In this document: piece by piece, positions 48,027 through 56,493 of the stretch
Numbering within the stretch: the stretch's first letter is position 1
How the letters are laid out: each line of letters begins with the position of its first letter
From: Rathayibacter sp. Leaf185
GTDB taxonomy: Bacteria > Actinomycetota > Actinomycetes > Actinomycetales > Microbacteriaceae
DNA: 64,000 nucleotides
Assembly (NCBI RefSeq): GCF_001423885.1
Contig: NZ_LMPP01000003.1
Coordinates: forward strand, 248,001-312,000
Reading direction: 5' to 3'
Position numbers and translations under genes: made by a program
Notes under the pieces: generated by a model
Told to the model about the DNA's origin: nothing
What the model saw: the letters and a program-made list of their open reading frames with translations, nothing else
Databases searched by the model: none

Positions 48027-48470
48027 ATGCGCCGCTCGAGAGTCCTCCTCCTCGCGACGCTCGCCCGGCTCGGGGTGATCGCTCTGATCACGCTGACGCC
48101 GAACCCGCGGCCACCGGGCGAGTCCTCCGACCTGGTGCGCGCGATCATCGCGTTCCTCGGCTCCACCCCGCTGACCGCGTGGTTCGACTACGACGTCGCC
48201 GAGTTCACCGCCAACGTGCTGATGTTCGTGCCGCTCGGCGCGCTCGTGGCCGCGCAGCTTCCTCCGCGGCGTCGCCTGCTGGCCGCCCTGGTCGGGCTCG
48301 GCGTCTCGGTGCTGGTCGAGACGGCCCAGCTGCTCTGGCTGCCGTCGAGAGTCGCGGACGTGCGTGACCTCGTCTCGAACGGCACCGGCTCCCTCCTCGG
48401 GTCACTGCTGATCGTGGTCCTCCTCCCCCGCCGCCCCCTCCGGAAGGACCGCACCGCCCATGCCCGCTGA
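48027..48470 (+). CDS. VanZ-family membrane protein
   Basis: A 147-residue membrane protein with about four hydrophobic segments. VanZ features are FTANVLMFVPLGALVA and VETAQLLWLPSRVADVRDLVSNGTGSLLG, the latter containing the family RxxDxxDxxxNxxGxxxG-like block. VanZ proteins are linked to glycopeptide resistance in some bacteria, but most homologues have no known role. The 3' end overlaps the next gene by 11 bp. Confidence 0.82.
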   Translation: MRRSRVLLLATLARLGVIALITLTPNPRPPGESSDLVRAIIAFLGSTPLTAWFDYDVAEFTANVLMFVPLGALVAAQLPPRRRLLAALVGLGVSVLVETAQLLWLPSRVADVRDLVSNGTGSLLGSLLIVVLLPRRPLRKDRTAHAR

Positions 48471-49335
48471 GACCCTCGTCCGCCTCGCCCGCCCCTCGCT
48501 CGAGACCGAGGGGCACGGCGGCGGGCCCGCCGTGGATCCGACCGGGACCGGCGGCGTCGACGCGACCGACCTCGGCTTCACCCGGGGCGACGGGGTGTTC
48601 GAGACGATCAACCTCGTCGACGGGCGGCTGCAGGCGCTCGAGGCGCACCTCGACCGGTTCGCACGGTCGGCGCGGATGCTCGAGCTGCCGGCTCCGTACC
48701 GCGACGCCTGGGTCGAGGCGATCGCCCTGGCCGTGGCCGAGCATCCCCGAGTGCCGGAGGCAATGGTCAAGACGATCCTGACCCGCGGCGTCGAGGGCGA
48801 CGGCCGCCCTACCGGGCTGGTGTTCATTCAGACCAGCCCCGACTTCGCGCCGGCGCGGAGCGACGGCGTGCGGGTGGTGCTGCTCGACAGGGGACTGCGC
48901 TCGGACGTGCAGGAGACGTCGCCGTGGCTGCTGGCGGGGGCGAAGACGCTCTCGTACGCGGTCAATCGCGCGGCGTCTCGGGAGGCGGTGCGGCGCGGAG
49001 CCGACGACGCGCTGTTCGTCTCGAGCGACGGATTCCTCCTGGAGGGGCCGACGTCGAACCTGGTGCTGCTCGACACGGGGACGCTGGTGACGCCTCCGCC
49101 GACCCTCGGACTGCTGCCGGGGACGACGCAGGCCGACCTGTTCGCGCTCGCGGACGGACTCGGCCTGGAGAGCGCCTACCGCGCGCTGCGGGTCGACGAC
49201 CTGGAGCGGGCGGACGCCGCCTGGCTGGTGTCGAGCGCGCGGAACGCCGCTCCGATCCGAGCGGTCGACGGGCGGGAGCGCCGCGTCGACGCCGAGCTCT
49301 CGGCCCGGATCAACGCGGCGCTGCTCGCCCGCTGA
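48460..49335 (+). CDS. pabC: Class IV aminotransferase (aminodeoxychorismate lyase-like)
   Basis: A 291-residue PLP enzyme of fold type IV. FTRGDGVFETINLVDGRLQALEAHLDRF at the N-terminus, PLP lysine in AGAKTLSYAVNRAASREAV and EGPTSNLVLL match the ADC-lyase / branched-chain and D-amino-acid aminotransferase family. Aminodeoxychorismate lyase (folate synthesis) is the usual assignment for single-copy actinobacterial members, but D-amino-acid or BCAA transamination is possible. Starts inside the vanZ 3' end. Confidence 0.78.
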   Translation: MPAETLVRLARPSLETEGHGGGPAVDPTGTGGVDATDLGFTRGDGVFETINLVDGRLQALEAHLDRFARSARMLELPAPYRDAWVEAIALAVAEHPRVPEAMVKTILTRGVEGDGRPTGLVFIQTSPDFAPARSDGVRVVLLDRGLRSDVQETSPWLLAGAKTLSYAVNRAASREAVRRGADDALFVSSDGFLLEGPTSNLVLLDTGTLVTPPPTLGLLPGTTQADLFALADGLGLESAYRALRVDDLERADAAWLVSSARNAAPIRAVDGRERRVDAELSARINAALLAR

Positions 49336-49345
49336 GGGAGTCCGG

Positions 49346-49885
49346 TCAGGACAGACCGGTCAGATCGGCGGGACCGCGGCTGATGAGGCCGCCGCGGACG
49401 TGGTCCACGGTGGGGTCGGGGCGGACCGGGTCGCGCTGGTCGGCGGCCTCGTCGTTGATGACGGCCGAGACGATGCCCCGCCAGTCGGTGCCCTCGGCGA
49501 CGGCGTCCTCGGAACCGACGCGACGGGTGACGAAGACGGCCTCGGACTCCTCGCCCGCGTGCGAGATGACGGCGAGCAGGCCGACGGTGCGGCCCTCGGG
49601 GTGCTCGATCCGCCATTCCTCGTGACCGGAGGGCACGAGCGAGTACTCGCGCCCGGCGTGCTCGAAGGGCGTGTCGTGGAGCTCGGCCGGGATTCCGCTG
49701 TGCGCGGGTGCGCCGCGGGTCGGGACGCCGGGGGTGCCGTCGGCACTGGTCCCGCTGGCGCGGCTCATCCCGACGTCGCCGCGGGTGCCGCCCGCGGCGT
49801 CCCCCGTGCCGTTCGCCGCGAGCATCCGCTCCTCGTCGTCGGCACCGGTGTAGGAGCTGCCGCTGGTGATGTCGTCTGTGGTCAT
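49346..49885 (-). CDS. Uncharacterised protein with disordered N-terminus
   Basis: A 179-residue protein. The first ~80 residues are Gly/Thr/Asp-rich and probably disordered; the remainder (AGREYSLVPSGHEEWRIEHPEGRTVGLLAVISHAGEESEAVFV onwards) looks folded. ATG at 49883-49885 has an unusually strong AAGGAGG site 8 nt upstream. No known family recognised. Divergent from the S4 gene; the start is well supported. Confidence 0.6.
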   Translation of the reverse strand: MTTDDITSGSSYTGADDEERMLAANGTGDAAGGTRGDVGMSRASGTSADGTPGVPTRGAPAHSGIPAELHDTPFEHAGREYSLVPSGHEEWRIEHPEGRTVGLLAVISHAGEESEAVFVTRRVGSEDAVAEGTDWRGIVSAVINDEAADQRDPVRPDPTVDHVRGGLISRGPADLTGLS

Positions 49886-49969
49886 GGGATGGACCTCCTT
49901 GTCGGCGGCCAGTGTAGGACCGCGTGGTGTAGGGCTCCCGGGGTGCTGCACCGCCGGGAGAGGGCTTCG

Positions 49970-49981
49970 TAGACTGATCGG
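49970..49981 (+). promoter_or_regulatory. Putative -10 for leaderless S4-domain gene mRNA
   Basis: TAGACT at 49970-49975 lies 6 nt before the ATG at 49982, identical in sequence and spacing to the pknL site. Confidence 0.5.
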
Positions 49982-50359
49982 ATGCAGATCCCGACGACAG
50001 GCTCGGTGCGGGTCGACGCGTGGCTCTGGGCGGTCCGCGTGTACAAGACCCGCTCGGCCGCGACGACCGCCGCCCGCGCCGGGCACATCCGGGTGAACGG
50101 CGAGCGGGCGAAGGCCGCGCAGACCGTGCGCGTCGGCGACGAGGTGCGCGCCCGCATCGGCGGCTTCGACCGCGAGCTCATCGTCCGCGGACTGATCGTC
50201 AAGCGCGTGGGGGCTCCGGTGGCCGCCCAGTGCGTCGAGGACCGCACTCCCCCGCCGCCACCCCGCGAGGCGGCTCCGGGTGTGCTGGTGCGCGACCGCG
50301 GCGCGGGCCGCCCGACGAAGCGCGATCGGCGCGACATCGAGCGGCTGCGCGGCTTCTGA
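49982..50359 (+). CDS. S4-domain RNA-binding protein (Hsp15-like)
   Basis: A 125-residue basic protein with an S4 domain (VDAWLWAVRVYKTRSAATTAARAGHIRVNGERAKAAQTVRVGDEV, ~residues 11-55), as in Hsp15 that recycles stalled 50S subunits carrying tRNA. A Pro-rich, Arg-rich tail (RDRGAGRPTKRDRRDIERLRG) follows. ATG at 49982 directly downstream of a -10-like element. The RNA target is inferred. Confidence 0.85.
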   Translation: MQIPTTGSVRVDAWLWAVRVYKTRSAATTAARAGHIRVNGERAKAAQTVRVGDEVRARIGGFDRELIVRGLIVKRVGAPVAAQCVEDRTPPPPPREAAPGVLVRDRGAGRPTKRDRRDIERLRGF

Positions 50360-50369
50360 CCGCACCGGT

Positions 50370-51350
50370 TCAGGGGGCGAGGGCGCGCAGGCGCTCGAGG
50401 AGACCCTCCGCCGCCTCGTCGAGGAAGCGCTGCTGCAGGGCGTCGCCGACCTGCACGAGGGCGATGTCGGTGTAGCCGGCCTCGATGTAGGGCACGACGC
50501 TCTCGGCCAGCTCGTCGAGGTCGGGACCGCACGCGATGGTCTCGGCGACGTCCTCCGGCCGCACGAACTGGCTCGCTCCCGCGAAGCCCGCCGTCGTGGG
50601 CAGATCGGCGTTGACCGACCAGCCGCCCGCGAACCAGCGGAACTGCTCGTGCGCGAGGGCGACGCCCTGCTCCTTGTCGGGCGCCCAGCAGATAGGGATC
50701 TGGCCGATGCTGCGCGACGGCGCGGCGTCGGCGCCGCGGGCCGCGGTCCACTGCGTGATGAGGTCGGCCTCGGGCTCGGTGGAGATCAGGTGGTCGCCGA
50801 GCGGGGCGAAGCGCTCGATCGACTTCTCGCCACTCACGGCGAGTCCGATCTGCAGAGGCTTCTCCGGCAGGTCCCACAGGCGCGCGGAGTCGACCCGGTA
50901 GTACTCGCCCTCCCAGGTGACGAGCTCACCCGAGTGCAGGGCGCGGATGATGTGCACCGCCTCCTCGAGCATGTCCTGGCGCGCGGCGACGGCCGGCCAG
51001 CCCTCGCCGACGACGTGCTCGTTGAGGTTCTCGCCCGAGCCGAGGCCGAGCAGGAACCGGTCGTCAGAGAGGATCGCCAGTGTTGCCGCCTTCTGCGCGA
51101 CGACGGCCGGGTGGTAGCGGATGGTCGGCGCCGTGACGTAGGTGGCGAGGTCGATGGTCGAGGTCGCCTGCGCGACCGCGCCGAGCATCGTCCAGGCGTA
51201 GGAGGCGTGGCCCTGCTCTGTCAGCCAGGGCGAGTAGTGGTCGCTCGAGACCGCGAACTCGAAGCCGAGCCTCTCGGCATCGACCGCGTAGCCGACCAGC
51301 TGCTTGGGTCCGCTCTGCTCGGTCATCAGGGTGTATCCGAATCGCACCAT
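50370..51350 (-). CDS. LLM-class oxidoreductase, probable F420-dependent (G6PDH-like family)
   Basis: A 326-residue luciferase-like TIM-barrel oxidoreductase. FGYTLMTEQSGPKQLVGYAVDAERLGFEFAVSSDHYSPW at the N-terminus, RFLLGLGSGENLNEHVVGEGWP, and WAPDKEQGVALAHEQFRWFAGGW match the F420-dependent glucose-6-phosphate-dehydrogenase-like subfamily of LLM proteins. Substrate unknown. F420 biosynthesis genes are not in the window, so F420 use is inference. Convergent with the S4 gene (10-bp gap). Confidence 0.78.
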   Translation of the reverse strand: MVRFGYTLMTEQSGPKQLVGYAVDAERLGFEFAVSSDHYSPWLTEQGHASYAWTMLGAVAQATSTIDLATYVTAPTIRYHPAVVAQKAATLAILSDDRFLLGLGSGENLNEHVVGEGWPAVAARQDMLEEAVHIIRALHSGELVTWEGEYYRVDSARLWDLPEKPLQIGLAVSGEKSIERFAPLGDHLISTEPEADLITQWTAARGADAAPSRSIGQIPICWAPDKEQGVALAHEQFRWFAGGWSVNADLPTTAGFAGASQFVRPEDVAETIACGPDLDELAESVVPYIEAGYTDIALVQVGDALQQRFLDEAAEGLLERLRALAP

Positions 51351-51457
51351 CGTTCCGTCCTCGTTCCGCTCGTCGTGGGGGTACGTGCTCCATCGTGAGC
51401 GAGCCGGGGTGGGGCGGGTAGCCCCTTGCCCGCCGTGCGGGGGCGGGCTAGCGGGCT

Positions 51458-51520
51458 CCGCGAGATGCCTCTTCGGTACGCCTCCTCCGGCGTGTCGCGT
51501 TCCGGAGTGGCATCTCGCGG
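51458..51520. repeat. Nested palindrome (long hairpin) between oxidoreductase and J-domain genes
   Basis: Outer perfect arms CCGCGAGATGCC (51458-51469) and its inverse (51509-51520), then CTTCGG/CCGGAG with one mismatch, and inner ACGCC-tcctcc-GGCGT (51478-51493). The right side contains CGGAGTGGCATC, also present in element 1 at 25302-25313, so it belongs to a related dispersed repeat family. It sits between two genes on the minus strand and could also act as a terminator. Confidence 0.75.
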
Positions 51521-51536
51521 GAGGGACCGGGAGAGG

Positions 51537-52457
51537 TCAGACGAAGCGGACGCGGCTCTGGACGCGGGTGCGGACCTCGAAGGACTCGCCGTAGCCGCCG
51601 AGGCGCGGGTCGTCGGTGCCGGAGCGCAGCAGCTGCGGCAGGAGGGAGCGGCGGATCACGACCGCGCCCTGGTGCCGGCCGCGCTCGACCTGCTCGAAGG
51701 GCTGCTCGAGGGCGTCGTCGGGGACGACCACGACGCTCGCCGAGAAGCGGACGCCGAGCTCTCGGCCCAGTCGGCGCGCCGCCTTCGACAGGGAGGCGAA
51801 CGGCTTCTCGTCCTCGGCGATGCCGGCGCCCTCGAGCTCGCCCTTGCGCAGGCGCACCGGCTCACCCCAGTCGGCGGAGGTGAGCGCGAGGAGTCCGGAC
51901 GGGCCGAGCACGAGGTGGTCGATCTTCAGACCGCCGTCGCCCACGGCGACGTCGTTCCAGATCGTGTACGCGATTCCGAGGGCACCGACGAGGGCGGCGG
52001 TGGCCTCCTCGGCCTGGGCCTTCGCGAGCCACGCGCGCACCTCCCGGGGCGCCGAGCGCACCAGGGCGGGGTCGAACGGATCGTCGATCTCGACTCCGCG
52101 GCCGACCCACTCGCGGACGAGCCGCAGGTAGTACTCGCGGGCGGCGCCTCCGGGGTGCCCGTAGGAGCGGGCGCGGACGGCGGAGGCGCTCTGCGAGCGG
52201 GCCGAGCCGGTATAGGGCTGCTGCGGCGAGGAGTACCCGGAGGCCGGCGCCCCCCGGTCGTAATCGCTGCGCGCCGAGGTGCTGCCGATGCGCTCCCATG
52301 CCAGCTGGACGGCGTGGAACGACGCGGCGTCGCCTCCGGTATCGGGATGGGTCTCGCGCAGGAGGCGCCGGTACGCCCGGCGGAGCTCGTCGTCGGAGGC
52401 GGAGGGGGCGACGCCCAGCACCTCGTAGGGGGTGCGGGCGGCGTGGCTGTCGGGCAT
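51537..52457 (-). CDS. J-domain protein fused to NERD-like domain
   Basis: A 306-residue protein. Residues ~10-70 form a J domain: PYEVLGVAPSASDDELRRAYRRLLRETHPDTGG, with the HPD tripeptide needed to stimulate Hsp70. A Ser/Gly/Gln-rich linker leads to a C-terminal region (~150-290) with DHLVLGPSGLLALTSADWGEPVRL, resembling nuclease-related (NERD) domains. Catalytic residues of NERD were not confirmed. ATG at 52455-52457 is chosen because PYEVLG is near the N-terminus of J proteins; upstream frame is not conserved in appearance. Function unclear. Confidence 0.72.
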   Translation of the reverse strand: MPDSHAARTPYEVLGVAPSASDDELRRAYRRLLRETHPDTGGDAASFHAVQLAWERIGSTSARSDYDRGAPASGYSSPQQPYTGSARSQSASAVRARSYGHPGGAAREYYLRLVREWVGRGVEIDDPFDPALVRSAPREVRAWLAKAQAEEATAALVGALGIAYTIWNDVAVGDGGLKIDHLVLGPSGLLALTSADWGEPVRLRKGELEGAGIAEDEKPFASLSKAARRLGRELGVRFSASVVVVPDDALEQPFEQVERGRHQGAVVIRRSLLPQLLRSGTDDPRLGGYGESFEVRTRVQSRVRFV

Positions 52458-52597
52458 GGTCTTCCGGAGGGTCGAGGGCGGTGCGGACACCTGGCCGTCG
52501 AGCATATCGGCGCGCGCCGGGCGCCCGATGGGAGCGGGCACGACGGACGCTCGGAACGCGCCGGGAGCCGCGCCCCGCCGGACGCGGCTCCGGCGGC

Positions 52598-53641
52598 TCA
52601 GCGCGCGGCGAGCAGCTCGCGCACCCGCGGGACGACCTGCGTGCCGTAGAGCTCGATGTTGTGCATGATCGCCGGGTGCGGCAGCGTGCCGGCGCTGTAC
52701 TTGAGGTCGAAGCGGTCGATGCCGAGCGCTCCGACCGTGCTCGCGATTTTCTGCGCGACGGTCTCGGGCGAGCCGAGGTGGATGGCGCCGTCGGGGCCGG
52801 CCTCCTCCTCGAAGCGGTCGCGGGTCATCGGCGACCAGCCGCGCTCGCGGCCGATGGCGTCCATCATCGCCTTGTGGTGCGGGTAATAGAGCTCCCGCGC
52901 CTCCTCGTCGGTGTCGGCGATGAAGCCGGGCGAGTGCACGGCGACCGGGAGGCGGGGCTGCTCGAGCTGGTCGAGGGCGCGGCCGAAGAGGTCGACATAG
53001 GGGCGGAACCGGGCGGGCGAGCCCCCGATGATCGCGAGGACCAGCGGGAAGCCGAAGCGGGCGGCGCGGACGACCGACTCGGGGCTGCCGCCGACGCCGA
53101 TCCAGGTGCGGAGCGGGCCGTTCTCGACCGTGGGGTAGACGCTCTGCTCGGTCAGGGCCGGGCGCGTCTTCCCCTGCCAGGTGACCGGACCGCCCTGGAC
53201 GAGGGCGTGGAAGAGCTCGAGCTTCTCCTCGAACAGGAGCTCGTACTGCGCGAGGTCGTAGCCGAAGAGGGGGAAAGACTCGGTGAAGGAGCCGCGGCCG
53301 AGGATGACCTCCGCGCGGCCGTTCGAGATGCCGTCGAGCGTGGCGAAGCGCTGGTAGACGCGCACCGGGTCGTCGGAGGACAGGACGGTGACGGCCGAGC
53401 CGAGGTGGATCCGCTCGGTCCGCGCGGCGATGGCGGCGAGCACCACGTCGGGCGCGCTGACGGCGAAGTCGGCGCGGTGGTGCTCCCCCACGCCGAAGAA
53501 ATCGAGGCCCACTTGGTCGGCGAGCACCCCCTCCTCGACCACGTCGCGCAGGACCTGGCCGTGCGGGAGCGGGGAGCCGTCGGGCCCCGCCGTCACGTCT
53601 CCGAAGGTGTCGACACCGAACTTGACTTCATGCGTACTCAT
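52598..53641 (-). CDS. LLM-class flavin-dependent monooxygenase
   Basis: A 347-residue bacterial luciferase-like FMN oxidoreductase. FGVDTFGD near the N-terminus, FFGVGEHHRADFAVSAPDVVLAAIAART (typical EHH motif), HLGSAVTVLSSDDPVRVYQRFATLD, ILGRGSFTESFPLFG and the C-terminal GSPETVAQKIAST-GAL-IDRFDLKY block are present. ATG at 53639-53641 is preferred over TTG at 53653. Substrate unknown. Confidence 0.85.
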   Translation of the reverse strand: MSTHEVKFGVDTFGDVTAGPDGSPLPHGQVLRDVVEEGVLADQVGLDFFGVGEHHRADFAVSAPDVVLAAIAARTERIHLGSAVTVLSSDDPVRVYQRFATLDGISNGRAEVILGRGSFTESFPLFGYDLAQYELLFEEKLELFHALVQGGPVTWQGKTRPALTEQSVYPTVENGPLRTWIGVGGSPESVVRAARFGFPLVLAIIGGSPARFRPYVDLFGRALDQLEQPRLPVAVHSPGFIADTDEEARELYYPHHKAMMDAIGRERGWSPMTRDRFEEEAGPDGAIHLGSPETVAQKIASTVGALGIDRFDLKYSAGTLPHPAIMHNIELYGTQVVPRVRELLAAR

Positions 53642-53670
53642 GGACTTCTGCAACCTCGATCGTCGGCGGA

Positions 53671-54243
53671 CTATTCCTGGCGCACGATGCCGGCGGCCAC
53701 GGCGGGCTCGCGGTAGGCGCGGGCGAGCGACTCGACGGTGTCGTGGGCGTTGAGGCCGCTGGGATTCGGGAGCACCCAGAGCGGGACGCCGGCGATCGGC
53801 TCCTCCTGCCGGCCCTGTTGCGCCCTGCCGCGGCCGAACGCGGCGCGGTAGGCGGTGATGCCGACCATCGCGACGACGCGCGGGCGGACGCGCTCGACGG
53901 TGCTGACGAGGCGGACAGCGCCGGCGCGCAGCTCATCGGGAGTGAGCTCGTCGGCCCGCGCGGTCGCCCGGGAGGCCAGGTTCGTGATGCCGACCCCGCG
54001 GTCGACCAGCGTCCGGCGGTCGGCGTCGGTCATCCCCTCTGACACGCGCAGCGGCCGCTCGAGGATGCCCGCGGCCGCGAGCGCGGGGTAGAAGCGGTTG
54101 CCGGGGTGCGCGAAGTGCGCACCGGTGGCCGCCGTCCAGAGGCCCGGATTGATGCCGACGAACAGGAGGCGGACGTCGTCGCCGAGGAGGTCCTCGACGG
54201 TGCGGTCGCGGTACGAGTCGAGCTCGGCGCGGGTGAAGGGCAT
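53671..54243 (-). CDS. mug: G/T-U mismatch-specific DNA glycosylase (Mug/TDG)
   Basis: A 190-residue uracil-DNA-glycosylase-fold protein. The GINPGLWTAATGAHFAHPGNRFYPAL block with catalytic-loop Asn and the C-terminal PNPSGLNAHDTVESLARAYR motif match Mug/TDG. It removes uracil, thymine or ethenocytosine from mismatches. ATG at 54241-54243; open frame upstream is not homologous. In a minus-strand run with the monooxygenase gene, 29 bp apart. Confidence 0.9.
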   Translation of the reverse strand: MPFTRAELDSYRDRTVEDLLGDDVRLLFVGINPGLWTAATGAHFAHPGNRFYPALAAAGILERPLRVSEGMTDADRRTLVDRGVGITNLASRATARADELTPDELRAGAVRLVSTVERVRPRVVAMVGITAYRAAFGRGRAQQGRQEEPIAGVPLWVLPNPSGLNAHDTVESLARAYREPAVAAGIVRQE

Positions 54244-54301
54244 TACTCCATCCTGCCCGCAAGGTCTCTCGGGTGCCGCGCGGGAGTGTGAGCATGGGGG
54301 C

Positions 54302-54559
54302 ATGACGAACGCATCCCAGGACCACCCGATCCAGAACGGCAGCGACGACGCGGTGCTCGACGAGAAGCTGCGCGGCGTGCTGCTGCAGGTCGCCGGCGAC
54401 TCGCAGCTGCGCCCCGAGGAGGACGTCGAGGCGCTGCTGCGCCAGCGCCTGCGCGACACGCGCATCGAGATCCCGGAGGCGAGCATCCCGGGGCTCGCGA
54501 AGCGCATCCCGGGGCTGACGCAGCGCGGCGGCGGGGATCTGAGCCCCGGGGCGCACTGA
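54302..54559 (+). CDS. Small uncharacterised acidic protein
   Basis: An 85-residue protein starting MTNASQDHPIQNGSDDAV with helical segments LDEKLRGVLLQVAGDSQLRPEEDVEALLRQRLRDT. A GGGGGC tract precedes ATG 54302. No family recognised. It reads convergently with the following YdeI-like gene. Confidence 0.55.
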   Translation: MTNASQDHPIQNGSDDAVLDEKLRGVLLQVAGDSQLRPEEDVEALLRQRLRDTRIEIPEASIPGLAKRIPGLTQRGGGDLSPGAH

Positions 54560-54581
54560 GTGCTCGCTCTACCGGGCCGAG

Positions 54582-55187
54582 TCAGGAACGCTGCTTCGGC
54601 GTCCACTGCGCGGCGCGCTGATCGCTCTCCGCGAGCCGCGCGGTCTCGCGCACGCGGCGCTCCCGGGTCTCCGGCCTCGTCGCCTGGACGATCCACTCGA
54701 GGATCCCGCGACGCGCCGAGCGGGTGAACGCGTTCCAGTTCCGCTCGGCGTTCTCGTACTCGGCGAAGGCGTCCGCCAGGTCCGGAGGGACCACGAGGTC
54801 GACGTCGTCCAGGAGCGTCCAGGCGCCGGTGGCGATCGCCGCGGCGATCACTTCTTCGCCGGCCGGTAGCATCGCTCCCTCGCTCCGGAGCCGGTCGACG
54901 CGCAGCTTGTTCGGTCGTGACCAGGCGCTCGTCGGCTTCCGCGGGGTGAAGTAGAGCATCGTCCGCTCGTCGTCGAGCGTGCGCGGCCGGCTGTCGACCC
55001 AGCCGACGGCGAGCGCCTCGGAGACCGCGTCGTCGTAGGTCACCGCGGGGCGGCCGGTCGCCTTCTTCCACGACACCAGCCACACCGCCCGCTCCGATCG
55101 ATGGTTCTCGACCAGCCAGCGGCGCCAGTCCTCCCGGGTCTCCACGTGCACCTGAGGCGCCTGATGCGGCCCTGACGGGATGCACAC
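54582..55187 (-). CDS. YdeI/OmpD-associated family protein
   Basis: A 201-residue cytoplasmic protein. VWLVSWKKATGRPAVTYDDAVSEALAVGWVDSRPRTLDDERTMLYFTPRKPTSAWSRPNK matches the YdeI/OmpD-associated (bacteriocin-protection) family, and the C-terminal Arg-rich helix (ARRGILEWIVQATRPETRERRVRET) is also typical. Role unknown; E. coli YdeI affects peptide antimicrobial resistance. GTG at 55185-55187. Confidence 0.82.
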   Translation of the reverse strand: MCIPSGPHQAPQVHVETREDWRRWLVENHRSERAVWLVSWKKATGRPAVTYDDAVSEALAVGWVDSRPRTLDDERTMLYFTPRKPTSAWSRPNKLRVDRLRSEGAMLPAGEEVIAAAIATGAWTLLDDVDLVVPPDLADAFAEYENAERNWNAFTRSARRGILEWIVQATRPETRERRVRETARLAESDQRAAQWTPKQRS

Positions 55188-55220
55188 GGCGAATCGGCGG
55201 ATCCGCTCACCCCCGCCGAG

Positions 55221-55433
55221 TCAGTCGCTCTCTCCGTTCGCGGTCGCCTCGATCCAGTCGGTGGCGTCGTCGCGAAGAGCGCTCTCGTCGTCCTGCTGCT
55301 CTGCGATGTCCGTGCCGCCACCGGCGGAGCGGATCTCGTCCGCGATGCCCTCGGGCAGGACGTCTCCGTTGTTCGCGACGAGCCAGTCCCGGGTGGCGGC
55401 GCTCAGTCGCGGCCACCAGTGCGTGATGTCCAT
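55221..55433 (-). CDS. Small uncharacterised protein
   Basis: A 70-residue acidic protein, MDITHWWPRLSAATRDWLVANNGD onwards, with a Trp-rich helix and acidic C-terminus. The opening resembles short conserved Microbacteriaceae proteins of unknown function. ATG at 55433. Confidence 0.6.
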   Translation of the reverse strand: MDITHWWPRLSAATRDWLVANNGDVLPEGIADEIRSAGGGTDIAEQQDDESALRDDATDWIEATANGESD

Positions 55434-55636
55434 GAACCGATGCTCCTCCGCCGCGGCGTCGGTGTCGAGGTCGCCTGCGGCGCTGTTCGGAGGACGTCAG
55501 GGTTCGGGTGTCCGCCGCTCGGTCTCCGTGACGAGGGGGCGGGTCGAGGGACAGCAGGGATCCCGGGCGCCCTGCGGAGTCGGTCCTCACGGATCCGAAC
55601 CCGGACGGACGTCGGAGGCGCCGGTGGTGACCCCGC

Positions 55637-56371
55637 TCAGACGACGCCCGTCGTGCCCAGCAGCGACCCGAGGGCGAAGGTCGCCGCGAGGGCCAGTGCG
55701 CCGCCCACCACGACGCGCACCGTGGGGCGCAGCGGCGGGCTGCTCCCGATGCGGGCGCCGAGGTATCCGGTGAGGGCGAGCGCGAGGAGCACGACGGCGA
55801 AGGTGATCGGGACGCGCCATTCCGCCGGCGGAAGGAGGATCGCCAGGAGCGGGAGCAGCGCGCCGATCGTGAAGGCGAGCGCGGACGCTGCGGCGGCCTG
55901 GAGCGGGCTGGCGACGGTCTCCTCGGAGAGGCCGAGCTCGGTCTCGAGATGCGCGGCGAGGGGGTCGTGCTCGGTCAGCTCTGCCGCCACCTGCCGTGCC
56001 GTCGCGGGGCTGAGGCCCTTGGTCTCGTAGAGCCCGGCGAGCTCCAGGAGCTCGGTGACCGGATCCTCCTCGAGCTCGCGGCGCTCCTTTGCGATCAGGG
56101 CGCGCTGGCTGTCGCTCTGACTGCTCACGGAGACGTACTCGCCGAGCCCCATGGAGATCGCGCCGCCGACGAGTCCGGCGACTCCGGCCGTCAGGAGAAC
56201 CGGGGTCTGCGTGGTCGCTCCTGCGACTCCGACGACCAGCGCTGCGACCGACACGATGCCGTCGTTCGCCCCTAGCACGCCGGCGCGGAGCCAGTTCAGT
56301 CGCCCCTGGATCGCGCCGTCGTGCGGCTCGTCGCGGTGCGAACCGGGAGGGGGATCAGTGCGAGCGGTCAT
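55637..56371 (-). CDS. VIT/CCC1-family metal transporter
   Basis: A 244-residue membrane protein with about five TM helices. LNWLRAGVLGANDGIVSVAALVVGVAGATT and GGAISMGLGEYVSVSSQSDSQRALIAKERRELE match VIT1/CCC1 Fe2+/Mn2+ transporters that sequester iron or manganese. A Glu/Asp-rich cytoplasmic loop follows as in the family. ATG at 56369-56371 is adjacent to AGGGG. Its promoter is divergent from doxX and shares the region with the DosR-type box at 56407. Confidence 0.88.
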   Translation of the reverse strand: MTARTDPPPGSHRDEPHDGAIQGRLNWLRAGVLGANDGIVSVAALVVGVAGATTQTPVLLTAGVAGLVGGAISMGLGEYVSVSSQSDSQRALIAKERRELEEDPVTELLELAGLYETKGLSPATARQVAAELTEHDPLAAHLETELGLSEETVASPLQAAAASALAFTIGALLPLLAILLPPAEWRVPITFAVVLLALALTGYLGARIGSSPPLRPTVRVVVGGALALAATFALGSLLGTTGVV

Positions 56372-56406
56372 CCCCTGAGACAAGCATTCCGGAGGCACTC
56401 CCGCCA

Positions 56407-56421
56407 GGGACCTTCGACTCT
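56407..56421 (+). promoter_or_regulatory. Candidate DosR-type box upstream of doxX
   Basis: GGGACCTTCGACTCT, ending 72 bp before the doxX ATG. It has the GGGAC half-site and the C-T-C-T end. It matches the better sites at 58604, 58641 and 62329 with one degenerate half. Confidence 0.45.
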
Positions 56422-56493
56422 GTCCGGAGCGGGAGCGCTGCCGGAGTCTGACCGTGAGGCCGCACACCGCGGTCGCGAACCGGAGGAGCTCCC

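Noticed and set aside
55434-55636. Possible gene in the gap upstream of the small protein at 55221-55433
   Set aside because: Short open frames exist but none has a ribosome site, plausible composition or recognisable motif.
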